Source of the DNA: Melioribacteraceae bacterium
GTDB taxonomy: Bacteria; Bacteroidota; Ignavibacteria; Ignavibacteriales; Melioribacteraceae
Direction of reading: 5' to 3'
Length of the DNA stretch: 64,000 nt
Assembly: GCA_019638015.1 (NCBI GenBank)
Contig: JAHBUP010000001.1
Coordinates: 372,001 to 436,000 of the forward strand
Each line of letters opens with the position of its first letter. Position 1 is the stretch's first letter. Made by a program: the position numbers and the translations under genes. Below the pieces are notes generated by a model. The model saw only the letters and a program-made list of their open reading frames with translations. It made no database searches and had not been told where the DNA came from. Below are positions 62,380 to 64,000 of this stretch, one piece after another.

Positions 62380-64000
62380 ATGAAAAAACTGCTAATAGCT
62401 ATAGTACTAATGGTTACGGCTATTTCGGTTTCCGCACAAACCTACACATTCCAATCATTCGATAATTCTGTAAAAGATGGATGGTGGGATATGTCGCAAA
62501 TTTATCAGAACCAGGGCTCGGCAACGGCTAAGCTAGATGTATCGGATTATACTGCCGATAAAAAAGAGGGGACCGGATCGCTCAAAATTGACTATTTAGT
62601 AGGCGCTGGTGATGGATGGGGAGGTTATGTTGTTCGTACCACTCCAAAACCATTGAATGTTACCTACGATCTTTCAGTAGGAAAACAATTAACTTTTTGG
62701 TACAAGGTAATTAAGCCTGTTGTTACATCACAGGGTGGTTCAATGGAATTTGAATTCAAACTAACAGACGCAAATGAAACCGGCGGTGAGGAAGATCGAT
62801 TTTTCCGAAAAATGCCAGTAGATTTTGCTGATGCATCGGGTACGTGGAAACAAATTACTGTCGATATGAATATTGGATCTGATCCAACAGTATCTTGGGC
62901 TCCTCAAGCTCAAAATGGAGATGGAGAATTACAACTTCATAAAATTAATGTTCTCGAAATTGCACTTGTTTATATCACAACCGGTGGCGGAGTTAATACA
63001 CCTACTGCTGCAGGAGAGATACTTATTGATGGTCTCGCTGTGGTTGGTGATAAATATGCTCCACCTCTCGATAATTTTGACGCAAGCGCTGCTTCATATG
63101 CATTTGATGATATGGGCTGGGCAGGCGCAGGTAAAGGAGAAGTTAAATTAACAGATGTAACAGATGATAAAATTGAAGGCGCCGGCGCATTGAAATTTGA
63201 TTATACTGTTAATGCCTCTGAAGATTGGGGCGGCTATGTTAATTTTTCAAAAAATATCGCTAAACCTGAAAAATTTGAGGAAAGAACAGCATTAGTAGTT
63301 TGGATTAAAAATGTTACTCCTCATAAAGCCGCTAATCCTGGCAGGCTAAGTATGAGATTTAATGTAATCGAAAATAATACCGGCTCCGCTGATGAAGGCT
63401 GGGTTTGTATGGTTCCGATAGATTGGAGCAAAGCAACCGATTGGGTTAGAGTTTATATGCCATTGAGACAACGTCCTGCAGTTGAAGTTGGAACTGAAAA
63501 AATGTTCCCTTCAGATGGATTTGCTCAACCTTGGTGGGATGAAAAAGGGGACAAAACTTTTAACCCTGAAGCAATTAAAGGTATCAAAATTGAATTATCA
63601 GCTGAGGGTTTAACAGGTCCAACCGGCGGCGGAGTTAAAGGAGAAAAATTAACTGGTACAATCCTATTCGATATTATTCAACAATCTGGTTTCCAGTCTG
63701 CTGATAAACAAGCTCCTACTGCTCCAGCACTTGCAGTTGTAAAAGGTACTTATTCTAATTTGGTTACCTGGACTGACGTGGCTGGTGAATCAGAAGAAAA
63801 ATATAATCTCTACTTCAGCACAAAACCAATTACAGATATCAATTCAACAGATGTATCAACTCTAAAATTAAATGTTGGTGAGAATGTTCAAGTGTTTGAA
63901 CATCTTTTAAGATCACCTAAAGTTGACAGAGATGAAACTTACTATTACGCTATTACTTGCGCAGATAAAGCAGGCAACGTTTCTGACGCCGCAGTTTCAG
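62380..64000 (+). CDS. Secreted protein with two tandem carbohydrate-binding-like modules, truncated by window end
   Basis: An open frame runs from ATG 62380 (GGAGG 62371-62375) to the end of the window, at least 540 residues. A signal peptide (LLIAIVLMVTAISVSAQ) is followed by two related beta-rich modules of about 200 residues. Each opens with FD and contains a conserved middle: TADKKEGTGSLKIDYLV..DGWGGYV (about 65-95) and TDDKIEGAGALKFDYTV..EDWGGYV (about 260-290). After about residue 445 a fibronectin type III-like domain begins (APTAPALAVVKGTYSNLVTWTDV, YYYAITCADKAGN). I see no catalytic domain in the visible part; a T9SS tail may lie beyond the window. It follows the symporter by 70 bases. 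Confidence 0.85.
   Translation, partial: MKKLLIAIVLMVTAISVSAQTYTFQSFDNSVKDGWWDMSQIYQNQGSATAKLDVSDYTADKKEGTGSLKIDYLVGAGDGWGGYVVRTTPKPLNVTYDLSVGKQLTFWYKVIKPVVTSQGGSMEFEFKLTDANETGGEEDRFFRKMPVDFADASGTWKQITVDMNIGSDPTVSWAPQAQNGDGELQLHKINVLEIALVYITTGGGVNTPTAAGEILIDGLAVVGDKYAPPLDNFDASAASYAFDDMGWAGAGKGEVKLTDVTDDKIEGAGALKFDYTVNASEDWGGYVNFSKNIAKPEKFEERTALVVWIKNVTPHKAANPGRLSMRFNVIENNTGSADEGWVCMVPIDWSKATDWVRVYMPLRQRPAVEVGTEKMFPSDGFAQPWWDEKGDKTFNPEAIKGIKIELSAEGLTGPTGGGVKGEKLTGTILFDIIQQSGFQSADKQAPTAPALAVVKGTYSNLVTWTDVAGESEEKYNLYFSTKPITDINSTDVSTLKLNVGENVQVFEHLLRSPKVDRDETYYYAITCADKAGNVSDAAVS

Noticed and set aside
62873..63151. 92-codon plus-strand frame inside the last gene
   Set aside because: It is an out-of-frame shadow of the secreted protein starting at 62380, which has a signal peptide and repeated modules.

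Overview
The window (AT-rich, 64 kb) reads as one chromosomal segment from a flagellated member of the Bacteroidota/Ignavibacteriota side of the FCB group, most likely an Ignavibacteria relative. The support is: secreted glycoside hydrolases ending in the type IX secretion (T9SS) tail with the Ignavibacteria-like NYPNPFNP motif; a YebC of the short MGRIFE type common in that group; a TTG-N19-TAnnTTTG promoter; and a full flagellar gene set. The taxonomic call is an inference, since no rRNA gene is present.

Region 1 (1-19547) is a nearly gapless flagellar/chemosensory operon: the flhA tail, flhF, flhG, then (after a good sigma-54 -24/-12 element at 2173-2188) a small membrane protein, fliA, two HDOD proteins, a degenerate histidine kinase, a membrane protein, flgF, flgG, flgA, flgH, flgI, flgJ, flgN, flgK, flgL, motA, motB, fliW, csrA, REC-Hpt, a second motA/motB pair and two response regulators. 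Region 2 (19550-23953) starts with a sigma-28 type promoter and holds an unknown protein, a PAS histidine kinase and a TPR/coiled-coil membrane protein. Region 3 (24228-38595) is a modification island inserted between the operon and the flagellin gene: a TagD-like cytidylyltransferase, an asparagine-synthetase-like protein, a DUF362 protein, a 1646-residue five-module enzyme, a 1087-residue methyltransferase/double glycosyltransferase, and two tandem GT2-TPR proteins. Region 4 (38802-43080) is the late flagellar block: sigma-28 promoter, flagellin with a CsrA-type leader, fliS, fliD, a FliT-like protein, a FlgM-like anti-sigma factor and a response regulator.

Region 5 (43120-46736) is housekeeping: yebC, amtB-glnK and a PfkB sugar kinase. 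Region 6 (46969-64000) is for polysaccharide sensing and use: a two-component propeller sensor, a GH5 glucanase, a SurA-like foldase, a solute-binding protein/kinase/NtrC-type regulator triad, a GH2 hydrolase and a sodium/solute symporter that share a sigma-54-like promoter motif, and a secreted two-module carbohydrate-binding-like protein cut off by the window end.

The parts fit together as a cascade. Sigma-54 starts the fliA segment, and FliA with a FlgM-like partner drives late genes including flagellin. The flagellin mRNA carries two CsrA-type sites, one in a hairpin hexaloop and one over the ribosome-binding site, and the same window encodes CsrA and its antagonist FliW. The island just upstream of flagellin probably makes and attaches an unusual, possibly CDP-activated, glycan or phospho-polyol to the filament. 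I saw no tRNA, rRNA, CRISPR array or insertion sequence.
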